This document shows positions 22,510 to 34,130 of a DNA stretch of 64,000 nucleotides, one piece after another. The stretch is taken from contig JADNRZ010000025.1 in assembly GCA_015501605.1 (NCBI GenBank), forward strand, positions 124,001-188,000, given 5' to 3'. The notes under the pieces were generated by a model. That model was not told where the DNA came from and did no database searches. It saw nothing but the letters and a program-made list of their open reading frames with translations. A program made the translations under genes and the position numbers. Source of the DNA: Panaeolus papilionaceus (taxonomy: Eukaryota; Basidiomycota; Agaricomycetes; Agaricales). How positions within the stretch are numbered: the first letter of the stretch is position 1; every line of letters begins with the position of its first letter.

Positions 22510-24196
22510 TCAAGTAGCTAGGCGATGGCTGGGCGATGGAGATATTGATGTGGACCTGGTGGACATCGTTTTCTCCCAATTGGCTATATACCTTTGTTGA
22601 TTGAGGGGTTGAATGTAGCTGGGCCAATAACTCTTTCTGCAATGAAGCAGGTAGGATTCATATTGCTTATCTGGATGTCCGATTTCACCAGAATTGCGCA
22701 TATATTCCTGGGAGATGTTCTTCCAATGCCTGGAACCTGCAGCGTTACGTTGAAGCTGATAGCAACTGGAGCATTAGAGGAAATAGTGTTAGTTAGAGCA
22801 CTCCAAAGGAATGGTACAGTGACTTACCAAATAGTCTGTTCGACGTTGCGCTCACCATCTAGCACCACATGGATGAAGATTGCCCCAAACTCGTTGTGGC
22901 GAGCGGGAGAAGCGGTTTGTACGTCGCCATGAGTAATCGATCTGGTTGAAAATGAAATATACACCATGAAATGCGAGCGCCCTTGGTTGAAGGGCTGTTT
23001 CTTTGACGCAGGAGTTGTGATAGTGCCATGACGATAGGACGCAAATATACCCTGCATACTCCGTGCCCCAGTTGTCAGTTGAGTCTCGGACCTGGAGCTA
23101 AGCATCTCGGGCATAGTCCCGTTAGGCGGGGCATGCGTAAACGGAGGTTGCAGCGGGATTGTGACACCACCCTCTTCAGGTGAATGCACTTGAGGTGAGC
23201 TTTCTTGGTTGGTCTGTGCATGGTTTTGATACTGGGATGCGGATTCGCTATTATCATAATTAACATGTTGATAATCATTAGCAGTATGGAGGAAAATCAC
23301 TCACAACAACGGAGGTGGCTCAGAAGGGTTCCTCATGATCATTACCACTTGATTGTACATCGGTGGTAGATCCTCATCTGCAACGATATCCTCCAGGGCT
23401 TTCTTCCGGCTCTCCTCGTCTGGTGCTCTCAGAATGTTGTTGACGGTGACATCAAGGGCGAAGAGAGCGAGACCGTTGTCATACTTCTTCAACAATTGGT
23501 GCAAGGCGTTACTCGCAGATTCTGTAGCTCTTGAAAGTGTATCAGTGGCCTAGAAAGTTGTGGTTTTAAAAGCAAAAAATAATTACGTTTCTAAACTAAC
23601 TTTGGCGGCGCTGGCGGTACCCTTGAGCTTTAAGCTTTTCTGGCTGAGTGGCAAGGAGATGTGTGATGTTCTAGACCCTGCGTCGCTGGCAGGGGGCGAA
23701 GCCGGAATTGGTATGGCGCGAGCGAAAGCAGTTGGGCTTTTGTGACTGAGTGGCGAGGAGACACGAGATGTCCTAGACCCTGCGTCGCTGGCAGGGGGCA
23801 AAACTGGATTTGGCTTGGAACGAGTCAAAGCACTTGCACTGACGAAAAGAAAGTGTTTAAATTACAGATCGATCAGATGAAAAATGAGATATTACCTGGC
23901 TGAAGTGCTAGCTACAACTTCTTGTAATACTGTGGCGACCTTGTTAACCACGGGATTTTGCTTATGAATTGCCTCGACAATTTTGGTCAGGTTGGTCGTG
24001 TAAAGCTGTTACACGGACATGGTCAGTAAATGGACAGCATAATGTTAATTGTGCTCACGTCGTAGTTGGGGTGTTCTGGGATGGCGGGTCGGTCAGGCAA
24101 ACGAGTATCCTTTGGATGAACAGCGTACACCGGTAGCGTCCCTTTGTTCTTTGTGTTTGTAGACATTGGAGATAGGTGTTGGGGCGCAAGTACCAT
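22510..24196 (-). CDS. CACTA-1 cargo gene B, hypothetical protein with a 34-residue repeat
   Basis: Not recognised. Putative start at 24196 (MVLAPQHL). Exons join in frame by GTGAGC...AACAG near 24058-24005, further short introns near 23895-23840 and 23590-23530, GTGAGT...ATAG near 23305-23250, and GTAAGT...CCAG near 22827-22765, ending at 22510. The middle contains two copies of a 102-bp repeat (from about 23635 and 23737), each encoding 34 residues with the shared core PPASDAGSRTS. A helical segment follows (LLKKYDNGLALFALDVTVNNI). The gene lies divergent from the beta-propeller-like gene and upstream of tnp2 on the same strand. Function unknown. Confidence 0.5.
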
Positions 24197-24639
24197 AGGT
24201 TCCGGAAGACAAGATTTTATATCCTTTGTGGCCGTGATGGTGATAATGATCACCAATTCCCATCAAAGTGTCGGTTAGCGCAATCGTTCGCGGGAGGTTT
24301 AGTGCACCGTGGTCCACCTGGTATACGGCCGAAGCAACTTGACGGTCATTCATTGACTACCGTTCAAATGGTAACTCCGCCTCTGCATATCCAGATCTGG
24401 GGGCATGCTGATCACAGTAAATACGACTTTAGACGCGCACTTGTGCGGGATGTGAGTTACTCTGAATTTGTCGGGACACAAGGCACACACAATTAGAAGC
24501 GATGGGCATGTCTGCCTCGAGGCAGCCGCCATGAAACCTCTCTTGGCCAGAAGCAGGTGCATATAAGGCGGGTCCAAAGACGCTCCCTTTGTTTTTCCTT
24601 TGTTCTTCATACTCGCCCGTCCTCCAAATCTATATCATC

Positions 24640-27183
24640 ATTGCAACGTCTACCCCAACTATTGAAGCTGCACCCTATGTCGATGAACTTTTTCATGCAA
24701 CCTTGCCCGAGTGCCATATTATAAGAGCATCCTGTAATGGAAAATATGTCGCTGCTGGTTATGAAGATGGACGTATTTTGGTATGGATCCCGTTGATCTG
24801 AAAACACACCCATCATTGATTATGGATAGATTTTTGACATGGAAGACAACACTCTCATATGCATGATAAATGCAGGCCCTGGAAGTGTTAGGGCGCTTGT
24901 CTGGCACATGACGGAGGAGCGCTCTCTGTATGGCGGTACAGGTACCGGCACCATCTTTTCTTGTACGTTCTTGCAATATGGAAAAAACGTTCGTTCTCGC
25001 TTTATGATGATTGTTTGATTTAATATTGGATCTGATCATGACCCTAGGCTTATTTTAAAGTCCAGGTGTTTGATTTCCATGTAACGCATCTCGCTATCAA
25101 CATGCACGGTACTAGGCTGTACGTTGCGACTGGTCGAGCCATCGGCTTTGTTGAAATTAACAATATTGGCTTTGGACCGTTGAAATGCATTTATACTGGA
25201 CCCGAGATTGAGGACGAGGAAAATCTTGACGATCTTACGACCATTACGTCCATGAACTTGTATGGGAGCGTTCTCATCGTTGGTTTCTTTGGTTCTGCTG
25301 GAGTGTGGTAAGTGTGTGCATCCCTTGTAGGTAAATCATGCTTACAGCCACCAGGTTTTTGGACGTTAAAAAGGCGATACACACCGGTGCGCTGCAACCC
25401 TTCACGAGGATGTCAGTATATGGCGGGTCGGCAATAAACTCCGCTGGCAAGGTGATGGCGTTCCATGATCTGACCGGAAGGGTAGACTTCTTCGACTTAG
25501 AACGCGATATATGGTTGGAAGACTCGTCAGGGGGTCCCGCCAATATCGCGAGGCTGGTTAATTTAGTCTTTGTCAATGACATGGTCGTGATGTGTGGGTC
25601 CGATCGTGGTGTTATCACATTCTGGAAAATAGGCAAGGTTACACCCCTCGCAAGCGTTCAAGTTGGGACACCGACATCTCTGGTGACTGGCCTGGTACGT
25701 TCTTAACTTGATCAAATATTTAAGCATGTGACGAGATTGCTGGATCCCAGTGTACCAGATACATTAATCAACAGGCCCATGGTGTCGCCGTTGTCCAAGA
25801 GGGGGATACGAATACCATTATATCTATTCGCCTTCAGGACATCCTGGAACATGTAGAGCGAATGCAGACTGGAGAACCTTCCAATCACCTGGCTGCAAGT
25901 CGTGCTCATACATCATCTCCTGGAGGTGGTTCGCAGCACAATAACCAGAATACTTCGCCGTTCAACCAAGCAACCCCCCGCAAGGTACCCAAACTGGACA
26001 CGTTGTACGGAAGGTCGCTTAGTGGCCTGCAGACGAGGACTTCAGCACAGACCTCGATCACTGCACGTGCAACGAGGATTCTGCAACAGACAATGAATGC
26101 GCCTGTATCCTCAACACAGCCAAGGGTATCGTTTGGAGATGCGACTTCAATCGTTGAAGGCCGACCTCTCATCCCTCGGGGGCATGACACTCCCTCCACG
26201 CCCTTCATCCCTGACGCGCACTCTTCGCCGGTGCCAGCCGACCCCTTCTCAGCCCCGCAAACAACCCCACCGACTTCCAGTAGACTGTTTCATCCAGGCC
26301 CAATTGACTACCGTTCCCCGTTCAAAATCATGGAATCTCCAACTCCACCCCACAGCCCTTCCACAGTTTCTCCACAAGATAGCCCTCTGGTTGCTCGACT
26401 TCAAGCTCAACAGCGGGCCATGCCTGCAATCATACCGTTCCGCCCTGCAGAGCACGTGGATGATCGGGGTAAAACACCCAAAGCACCAGGTCATTATAAT
26501 CGCACCCTCACGGAAGATGCTGCACCGGTACCAGCTGTCAAGGACGAAGACGACTTGGAACCTCAAATGGAAACAGGGTTGCTACAAGAAGACGAAAAAG
26601 AAACGTCGGCCAACCTTGGACCCCTTGAACTAGGCCCAAAGGGGAGCAAGAAGCGTTGGGACGCTCCACAGGAGGTATGTCTCTGGTTGAAGAAAAGTTA
26701 GAGCACGGATATTGACCAAAACTTGGGCAGGTGGCGAGAATGAAGTTGAGTATACTCCGACTTGCCATGGGGGGTGTAATATGTGCATGGATAGGGGTCG
26801 CCGGCGTCTACATGACCCAACTGTATTTCCCATCGATGCGCGTGCGTGTTGTAGAGACGAGTACAGATGAGCGCCCGAATCAGCGTGTGCAACCTATCAG
26901 CCAGCAGGACAACACCAGGTTGCTGGAGGGACCATGCCGGGCCAGCATCGTGTTGACAGGGGAATGTCCAGTTGACTCTCCCCTGGTGTTTGATTTGGGT
27001 ACCCGTCTATCTCAGGCTTTCCATTCGAACCCTGCTGCTTTCACTGGGTCATCGACACAGGTACAGCACAAGCCTGATGAAAAGATTTCTCGGCCTGAGA
27101 CGGAAGTGGCTGCGCTAAACAGCGTCAATGACTTCCCAACAGCGGCTTCAGTGGATAGCTCTAGTTCTGCAGTAAAGATCTGA
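24640..27183 (+). CDS. CACTA-1 cargo gene C: beta-propeller (WD40-like) protein with a C-terminal membrane helix
   Basis: Six exons join in frame with good borders: to 24780, 24830-24962, 25061-25307, 25355-25694, 25775-26674 and 26731-27183, about 740 residues. The N-terminal third has blade-like repeats: NGKYVAAGYEDGRIL, GTRLYVATGRAIGFVEI, MNLYGSVLIVGFFGSAGVW, GKVMAFHDLTGRVDFFDL and NDMVVMCGSDRGVITFWKI. These look like a WD40-type propeller without all canonical GH/WD dipeptides. A long Pro/Ser/Thr-rich linker follows. One hydrophobic segment (26761-26829, LAMGGVICAWIGVAGVYMTQ) and about 115 more residues end the protein, so it may be membrane-anchored. The start codon is unresolved: no in-frame ATG begins the first exon, so a short upstream exon is likely. 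The match to WD40 is inferred from pattern. Confidence 0.65.
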
Positions 27184-28013
27184 TGATGTTCAGTAAATAT
27201 TTCTTGAATGAAGGACTTGTAGGACCTACACATGTACAAAAATTGCACTGCGTTTATCCAACACGAATGATAGGTCATGTTGCAAGGGCTGTGATATGAC
27301 GATCATCCTAGGCCTGTCCCTGGTTGGTGAGCAATGCATTTGCATGGAAAGACTTCCAGGCAAGCATGTGCATCAAGGTCAGATAGACACCTTAATTATT
27401 TTGTTTGAGCTCCATCTTTGTGATGTTGGTCCCTTGCTTGAGCATGTGCAATCAACGGAAAGACTTCCAAAGAATGCCAGCTAGGCTGGGGTCTGAAACT
27501 GGTGAGCAGGAGCGTAGGATGGGAAGATTCCCAACCTAACTCCCAATAACAATCAACGGAAAGACTTCCGAAGAATGTGCATTGGGCGGTGGACAGTCGA
27601 GGGCATGCGAGCATACTGCAATGTAGTCACTCTAGAGAGCAGGTGGAACGTTGTCATAGCACAACACCACCGGTATTGCTCGGCAGACGCGCCTGTCACG
27701 TTTGTCACGTGATTACCAAAACACAGGACCGTTACACTTAGCAATTAAATACATTCCATGCCCTCTATCTTCAACGACGTTCTGCAGTATTTGGGAAGTG
27801 TCCCATATACCTAGGAGCGCGTCATTCAAACGACCTCATCACGAAAACCATATCAAGGTTTGGGAGCGGATCCCATTCCTTCTTCAAATAGTTATAAACC
27901 TACGCGGAAAGTTTGGGAGCAGATCCCATTCCTTCTTCAAGTAATTATAACCCTCGTTCAGACCCGGAAAGTTTGGGAGCAAATCCCATTTCCCGTTGGT
28001 CTAATTCAGCACG
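27184..28013. promoter_or_regulatory. CACTA-1 intergenic region with palindromic and tandem repeats upstream of the 880-aa gene
   Basis: Two repeat sets lie between the two + strand cargo genes. First, the near-palindrome GGAAAGACTTCC occurs three times (27346-27357, 27457-27468, 27558-27569); the last two share longer flanks (ATCAAC before, AAGAATG after). Second, a 53-59 bp tandem repeat with the core GTTTGGGAGC-GATCCCATT occurs three times (about 27857, 27910, 27969) and ends about 25 bp before the ATG at 28014. Proximity suggests promoter elements for the downstream gene, but no binding protein is known. Confidence 0.55.
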
Positions 28014-30715
28014 ATGTCATCCGTGAACTATCCGTCTGGGAGACTACAGGTTGTCAATGGATCCCTCTTTTACTCCCCCAACGACAACCGCACTATTGTT
28101 ACCACTCCTGTTGAGGACCCGAATGGTGTAGAAACAGCACGCGTATTCCTTCCAACCCGTCGAGATGCGGCGACGAATCGCTTTTCCAAGCGAATGGAAG
28201 AGGTGTACACCCCACGGTGGTGGTCCCTGGCATGGGGATGGACGGCCTTCATACCCATACGGCCATTTTACGAGCGTGGTCTCAAACTTCTCGCGCGAGA
28301 TCCAACACCTCACCACTACCGAGAGAAACGTGGTCAATATTCAATGGGCTCGTCAGCTTTGGAACAATACTGTAACCTGGAACAGGATCTGTACCACATT
28401 ACGGATCAACTTAGCATGCAGCTCCAGATCTCGGTCGTAAAACCATCTCACCCCACTGTCTTTGGATTCCGCTCAACCTACCAGTCTCACTCAGAACTGG
28501 TGGATTCTGCCCGCGCGTCTCGCGACTGGTTTGACGTCTGGGTTGGCTTACTTTGTCATCTCATTTCCGAGACGGAGGAAGAGCAATGCAGGTTGCGAGG
28601 TTTTCCAGCCATGGCCATCATGCACTGGAATGAATTCCTGGTAAACCAAGGTCAAAGTCGTGCAACGGTTCAAGAATTAAACGCAGAGTGTGTCTGCTCG
28701 TTTGCCGACAGCGTTACACGAGTAGGCACCTTCCTCCGGCTTGACAATCCCAAGATACAACGACCTGAAGCTTTCGTGCGACGACTCCAGAGACTCCACG
28801 TTCCATTGTGGTATCCGTGGCTTCCAGAATATGACCAGGTTCGTTTTTTCAAGGATCTAGGTCCACATTCGTCACAAATACAAGACTTGCTCGCTTCGTC
28901 GGTCCCGATGACCCTCCGACCACCTGATTTCCCAAGTCGAGCTACAAGAATAGCAACAGTGACGCCACAGGCTGTGCTAGATTTCTTTGCAGCACGCGAA
29001 CAGGAACACATCAGATTGGAAAGGAAAGAAACCGAGCAGCAACGTCAAAAAAGACTCCAGAGAATAGCGCGTCCGCCTACAGCAACAGCAGTCGTCTGGG
29101 TATGGGAGCGCACATTGAGTGGAGAATGGGTGCGAGAGAGGGTTGGTCAGAGGGAGCGGGTTAATACACTGGATGAGATGAAATCTTACCAAAAACGCTA
29201 CGATCCGTTCTTCAATGAATGGAATTGTTGCGACGAATTGGAACGTCCCCCAGACTGCGCATCATACGAGGACGAGGATGAGGATGAGGATGAGGATGAT
29301 ATATACGGGAGGTTCGGAGACCAGAAGTCGATCTGTGCATCAGTAGTGCAAGGTGGGGCTCATGCAGCAGAGGAAACTGGTGAAAAGACAGGCAGCGCAG
29401 TTCTTGACGACGAGTCAGTAGAAATTCCACTGCGGCCAAGTGCAGAGCAAGAACCTTTTGTGCTACCAATAGAAGATATGGATGACCTAGCCGCAATTCC
29501 AAATAGTTCATCAGCTGCTACAGAGGTTGACACCGTGGAAGAATACGTTCTACAGGTCCTCTGGATCTACTATGGATTTACCCCACCGCTTCCTATCCCG
29601 CCCTCAGCAGGCCAAGACATCCCCGAGAAGACTCAAAACCGTTTCCTCAAGTTTGTCGGCATTCCTTTACACCGCATTCATCGCGATTTGTTTCATCGTA
29701 CATCTGTTAAATGCGCCGTTTCGTTCATGGAGAAGCTGGGAGGTGGTCAATCAATCAGTGACGAAGAATCAGATTTGCGGCCAAATCATAGGGAGAGCTT
29801 ATTTTTCAACACCCGTTTGCAAAACCTGCAGCTTATTACCGACAGCCACACAGGCCAGACCCTCTACATGTTCAACTTTGGGGCTGACAGCACCGCTCAA
29901 TGGCACATAACACTTGAAACTGCTGTGCATGCGCTTTCGATTTGCCGGCTCCCAGCGCATATGGAAGACCGCGACATTGCTCTATACCTTGCGCAACATG
30001 GAATCCCATTCAGAACACTTCAGAAGTCATCCACCCTTCCTCAAATGCCATCGACTTCAACATCCACACGCCTAATACCCTACCGGCCTCACGGACACGT
30101 ATTTCGTGAAGATGACTATAATGCATATCTCATCTTAGCCGAAGACATGTTGAGAAATCATCGCCTAGGTCGTGCAGCTCTGCTGGGTGGTGGATATCCG
30201 TGGCGATTGGCTGTAGTGATGTTGAACCCCAGCACCGTTTTGGAGGGTCCAAGTGGCTGGTCTACGTCGCGAGATCATATGTTTGTATTGAGAGACAAAG
30301 AGACTGGAGAGGAGTACATTGATGATGGAATGACAGTGTTGGAGGGGGAAATGCTCTGTGGCCTATTTGAGTGCTTCACTGGTATGTATGTTAAACTTGC
30401 AATTAGCTCTAAAATCTTAACCCTTTTGTTCTGGAATCAGGGAATGGCGCACAAACGTCTCGAAAATCATATTATCCACTTGCAAGTACATTCAAGGGGT
30501 CAGGCATGGATCATGGCCGCTGGACAGTCTTACTTGAAAATTCGTTCAAAACAGTAAGGGAAGCATCATCGACTGGATCGCGACAGCCCAAGACAATGAC
30601 ACAATGGAGGGATGGCATGCGTGGGGCAGGAGAATTTAGGCGTGCTCAATTACGCATAGAAGAACTCTCGGTCGAGTTTGTTGCTAAGTATATCCAGAAG
30701 CGTCAGGAAACATGA
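28014..30715 (+). CDS. CACTA-1 cargo gene D: 880-residue protein of unknown function
   Basis: Two exons, 28014-30381 and 30441-30715, joined over a GTATGT...ATCAG intron in frame (2643 nt, 880 residues). The long uninterrupted first exon and clean intron argue for a maintained gene. The N-terminal 130 residues are rich in conserved-looking aromatic/charged positions (TPRWWSLAWGWTAFIP, RDPTPHHYREKRGQYSM). A helical Glu/Gln/Arg-rich segment lies near residues 320-350 and an acidic Glu/Asp run at about 418-430. The C-terminal half (from about residue 500) appears globular. No signal peptide, membrane helix or catalytic motif is evident, and I do not recognise a named domain. A repeat-rich promoter region precedes it. 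Confidence 0.75.
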
Positions 30716-31265
30716 TTGCCCATTGCACGTTCCTTGAAATGCACTCGTATTTTTTGCCTGCCACTTTGTCCACGAGTGGGATTTGTACGGACATGCGCAT
30801 CGCGTTTATTTATTTAGCCTCTCATGGACTATTCATATTGTAAATTCAATGTTTTAATGCCTATAGCTACCGCCAGCACCTCTAAATTGTATAATGTACC
30901 TTACTACGAATGCCACCGTATATCTTGTTTATTTGAGGATCCCATCGGCTTGCCCTCGTCCGAGACGGCCGGCTGCTCGGATCTCCTGATGGACCTTGCC
31001 GCGAACTCAACACGATGCATAAACTCGTAATTATCCCTCTGAATTCACCTCGGCTCTCTTGGTGAATGTAGCATGATTTTATTGCGGTTAAATTCATTGA
31101 TCAAAATCTGGTTATTATCACTGATCAAAACGTGTCGTAAAACGGGGTCCAAAATGACATTTATCTCACTGATCAAAACGAAGATCAAAATGTGCACAAA
31201 ATCCAAATATGTTCACGTTTTACTCAGGTTTTATTCGCTGAATTAAGAAGCCATTCCCCGCAGTG
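30716..31265. repeat. CACTA-1 right subterminal region and terminal inverted repeat
   Basis: Non-coding. Copies of gatcaaaat/gatcaaaac occur at about 31100-31190, the same motif as at the left end. The last 20 bases (AGAAGCCATTCCCCGCAGTG) are the right TIR. TCA at 31266-31268 is the target duplication, and the GTPase exon resumes after it. Confidence 0.8.
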
Positions 31266-32172
31266 TCATAGTGTGCGCTTCCCTGGCAGTCACAGAGAGG
31301 TGCTTCATACCTTTCAAGCGCTCACAGGCGCCAAGACAGCACGCAATATCACTATTGTAACTTCCATGTGGGACAATCTTTGGGGAGATTCAGCAAAGCA
31401 AAGGGCAGATAGCAACTTTAACCAGCTTCGGGATTCGGTTTGGAAGGTATGAGGTTTCGCTTTATTCTCTGTTTATGCGAACTCTCATCTGTGTATTTAG
31501 GAGTTTGTTGACGAAGGCACTCAGATTATCAAGTTCCACAACACTCAGAATTCTGCACTGTCTGTTCTCAATACTGCCTTCAGAGAGCTAGCACACATTG
31601 AATTTGATCTCGAAATCCAATTCCAGGGCAAGAAACAGCTCAAATCCACTCCGTTTGCCAACCATCTCATGGATGATCTCCAAAGCAGAATCCAAAACCT
31701 CGAGATCGAACTAGCCAGTACTGAAATGGACCTAAAAGGCGCATCTGAGCGAGATGATGACCTCCTCATATCGACTCTCGTCCCCAAGCTGAAGGAGACA
31801 GAGAGGCTTCTCGCAAAGTTCAAAAAGGAACTTTACAACAATTTTGGTATTGTCTCGCCATTGTTATCCGACATCCCTTCTGCCACCGATGGGCCATCTA
31901 ACACTGACACTCCCATTTTGACTCCTCAGTCAGCAGAAGCTGTTGCCCCTCATGCCACGCCTTCATCTCTTACTCCATCTTCAGCGGCTGAGCTGGAGAC
32001 AACTCTCCAGCCACTGCTCCCTACACAAACCCCCGGTTCCCCATCTGACCAACCTGAGGTCCATGTTTCTGCAATCTTTGATCCTATCCAACCGAAGGAA
32101 CGGTTTGTCACTCGTGTTATGGGCTCGTTGAAGTGTTGGGGTGACGCCGTGGTGGACCGTCACAATCCTTGA

Positions 32173-32818
32173 CCTTAGGGAAGGTTCCCTGCTTCGGGTT
32201 CGAAGTTCATAATTCATAGATACCCAAGATTCTCAAAGTTGGTGGATTTATATTTCCGCTTCAATTCATCTATGTAGCTCAGAGTAAATTTGTGGTTTTC
32301 TGCTCATGTATATAACTTTCTTTTCGGTGCCCCAGTGCATGGCTTCTTCTTGTTTCCGCTCATTGTTATTCGGCCCTGTACTTTCCATGAGTCCATGAAT
32401 AGACCCAATGAACCGTTGGGTCAATGAGGTTAAATCAGATCATACCTGACACCTTGTTCGTGAAATCCTTGAACAAAGTAGGGTGGTTGCCGCTGCGATG
32501 ATGATGGTGCTTGGACCATCGGTTGTTACAATGACTCGTTATTTCCATCAAGGTGAGTCGGCCATTGACATGGCTTCTTACGAGTCCTTATGTGATTGTA
32601 CCATCACCTCATTTTTTCTTCTCTTGCTTTACAACCATCCTCTTCTATTTACTCTTCATTCTTGTTTCACATCACCGTCTGGATGGTTCATGCATTGAGC
32701 GCTGCATCTATCCACATTCTTTCATATTCAATATCCTAATTTTAAACTAATTCACGCCAAATTGTCGCCCATTCATGAATACTATGACTCCTGTTCGCCA
32801 CCTCAACCCACTCCTTTC
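32173..32818. other. U2 spacer (left of the hAT-like insertion)
   Basis: Closely similar to the U4 spacer 44758-45392, including a short inverted repeat GACCCAA...TTGGGTC (32402-32422). No gene is supported. The 71-codon open stretch at 32483-32698 has a counterpart in U4, but U1 and U5 do not keep it open, so similarity reflects recent duplication. Confidence 0.6.
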
Positions 32819-34130
32819 TACAACCCGATGGTAATTGATTAATCAAGTGCCAGTATTACAATAAATTGTGATTTAATCAAGGCATCAATTAATCATTATT
32901 TAAGCACCTCAGCTACTCTACAAAGCCTATACATGACGTCAACGTGTTTAAACAGAAAACACTAGTACAGATTAATTAGTTACAAATGGTTAAACATGCA
33001 TTAATTCAGGTATTATTCAAGTCACTGACACATATCAAATCTATAACATACGAGAAGTGGGTAGTTTTAGATTCAACAACTGAGAAAAGATATATTAGTG
33101 CTTTATATTGTAAATGAAGAATGGAAAGTACCTTGTCAAGAGATTGGGAAAATGAGGCGCTCCTGGGCCTGGCTGCGTTAAGGAAATGTTCTCAGCATGG
33201 TTAAAAAGTAAATACTCACTTACAGTGGGTAAAGGGATGGAATTCGCAGAGGCGAGTGACAGTTGGACAGTGCGATGGGATAGAGGGGAGTTGGAGGAGA
33301 TGGTTGAGAGGAAAGGTACTCGGTAGTTCTAACTTCTAATTTCAGCTTTGGTATCGTTCCTGATGTCAATCAAATGCAAACAATCAACAAAGTCACGTGT
33401 CTGTGGATCATGGGAGTAAGGGCTTGGTTGAATGGAGAGAGAGAACAGAACGTCGCACTCTCTTGCTTCCTTTCCATCACCTCTCCTCTTGATGACTCAC
33501 ATTTCATCTCCCTTCAGACGGCTTAGACTGTGCTTGAACCGTATCCTGGTGAGTTGAAATTTCTTTAACCTCCTCCGCTTCCACTGACATTCATTTTAAA
33601 CGGCAGGCTTCAATTTATTTCATCAGCTAAGGTATGTACGAGCATTCTGCGCACCATCATCTTCGCATACTCACTAACACTTTCTTCTTGCAGTTGAATC
33701 CGGACTTTCGGATAACTGTGGCATGCCAATGCCATGTCACGGTATGTGTTTGCCATGTTATGCCCTTTGTCCCCCCCCCCAATTCTGGCATTTATCACAT
33801 TCTTTTCATCTTCCCCCTCTTCTCTTTCCTAGCACCTTGTTCACAGCTTTTAACCAACACTCGATATGCTTTTCAATGATTAATCACACAGGCTGCTTGA
33901 ATGAATTAAGTACAGTTTGTGTTTAAATAGATAAAAATAGATTATTGTTTAATCAAGGGACTCGTATATTTGTTTAATCATAGTCTCTCCCACATGGCAG
34001 ACTGTTTAAACAAATTTTTGTGAGTGGTACAGTGTCATTGTTAATTAAGTGTTGTTTAATCAATGCTTTGATTCAATCGAAATTCATTGTAATACAGGCG
34101 CTTGATTAATCAAACACCATCGTGCTTTTG
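32819..34130. mobile_element. Non-autonomous hAT-like element, 1.3 kb
   Basis: CTCCTTTC is present on both sides (32811-32818 and 34131-34138), whereas the homologous U4 spacer (about 45385) has a single CCCCTTTC. An 8-bp target duplication is the mark of the hAT superfamily. Inside the ends is a long imperfect inverted repeat of about 40 bp: CGATGGT--TTGATTAATCAAG-GCC-GTATTACAAT at both sides. The palindrome TTGATTAATCAA and variants of TTTAATCAA recur near both ends, like hAT subterminal repeats. No transposase frame is visible. The extreme terminal bases (TACAACC versus CAAAAGC) match poorly, so the exact tips carry some doubt. Confidence 0.75.

Larger units (their letters stand above)
13167..31265. 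mobile_element. CACTA-1: complete 18.1-kb CACTA (Tnp2-type) DNA transposon with cargo
   Basis: The left end CACTGCGGGGTTTGGCTTCT and the reverse complement of the right end, CACTGCGGGGAATGGCTTCT, match at 18 of 20 bases. TCA flanks both ends (13164-13166 and 31266-31268) but occurs once at the homologous empty site in U4 (cctattcatagtg, about 43846-43858). CACTG/CACTA ends plus a 3-bp target duplication are diagnostic of the CACTA superfamily. Both ends carry repeats of a TGATCAAAA motif. The element encodes a Tnp2-like transposase (minus strand), a second conserved gene (minus) and four further genes. At 18 kb it is long for a transposon of this class because of the extra genes. Confidence 0.95.
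12595..32172 (+). pseudogene. P-loop GTPase gene of U2, split by the CACTA-1 element
   Basis: Five exons match U4 exactly in length: 12595-12698, 12764-12797 (34 nt, encodes the P-loop GPAGAGKST), 12863-13071, exon 4 as 13125-13166 plus 31269-31446, and 31501-32172. Exon 4 is interrupted by the 18.1-kb transposon. If the element and one TCA copy are ignored, the frame is open throughout (412 codons as in U4), with the G3 motif DVPGFADT and G4-like TSMWD. The gene therefore seems to have been functional until the insertion. An upstream in-frame ATG at 12484 could add 37 residues; 12595 was chosen because that ATG is shared by U2-U5. The truncated 5' part still has its promoter and could make a short product ending inside the element. 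Confidence 0.9.

Noticed and set aside
32483..32698. 71-codon open frame conserved between U2 and U4 spacers (also 45058-45270)
   Set aside because: The similarity is no higher than in surrounding non-coding spacer, and the U1 and U5 counterparts are not open. It reflects recent duplication, not coding constraint.
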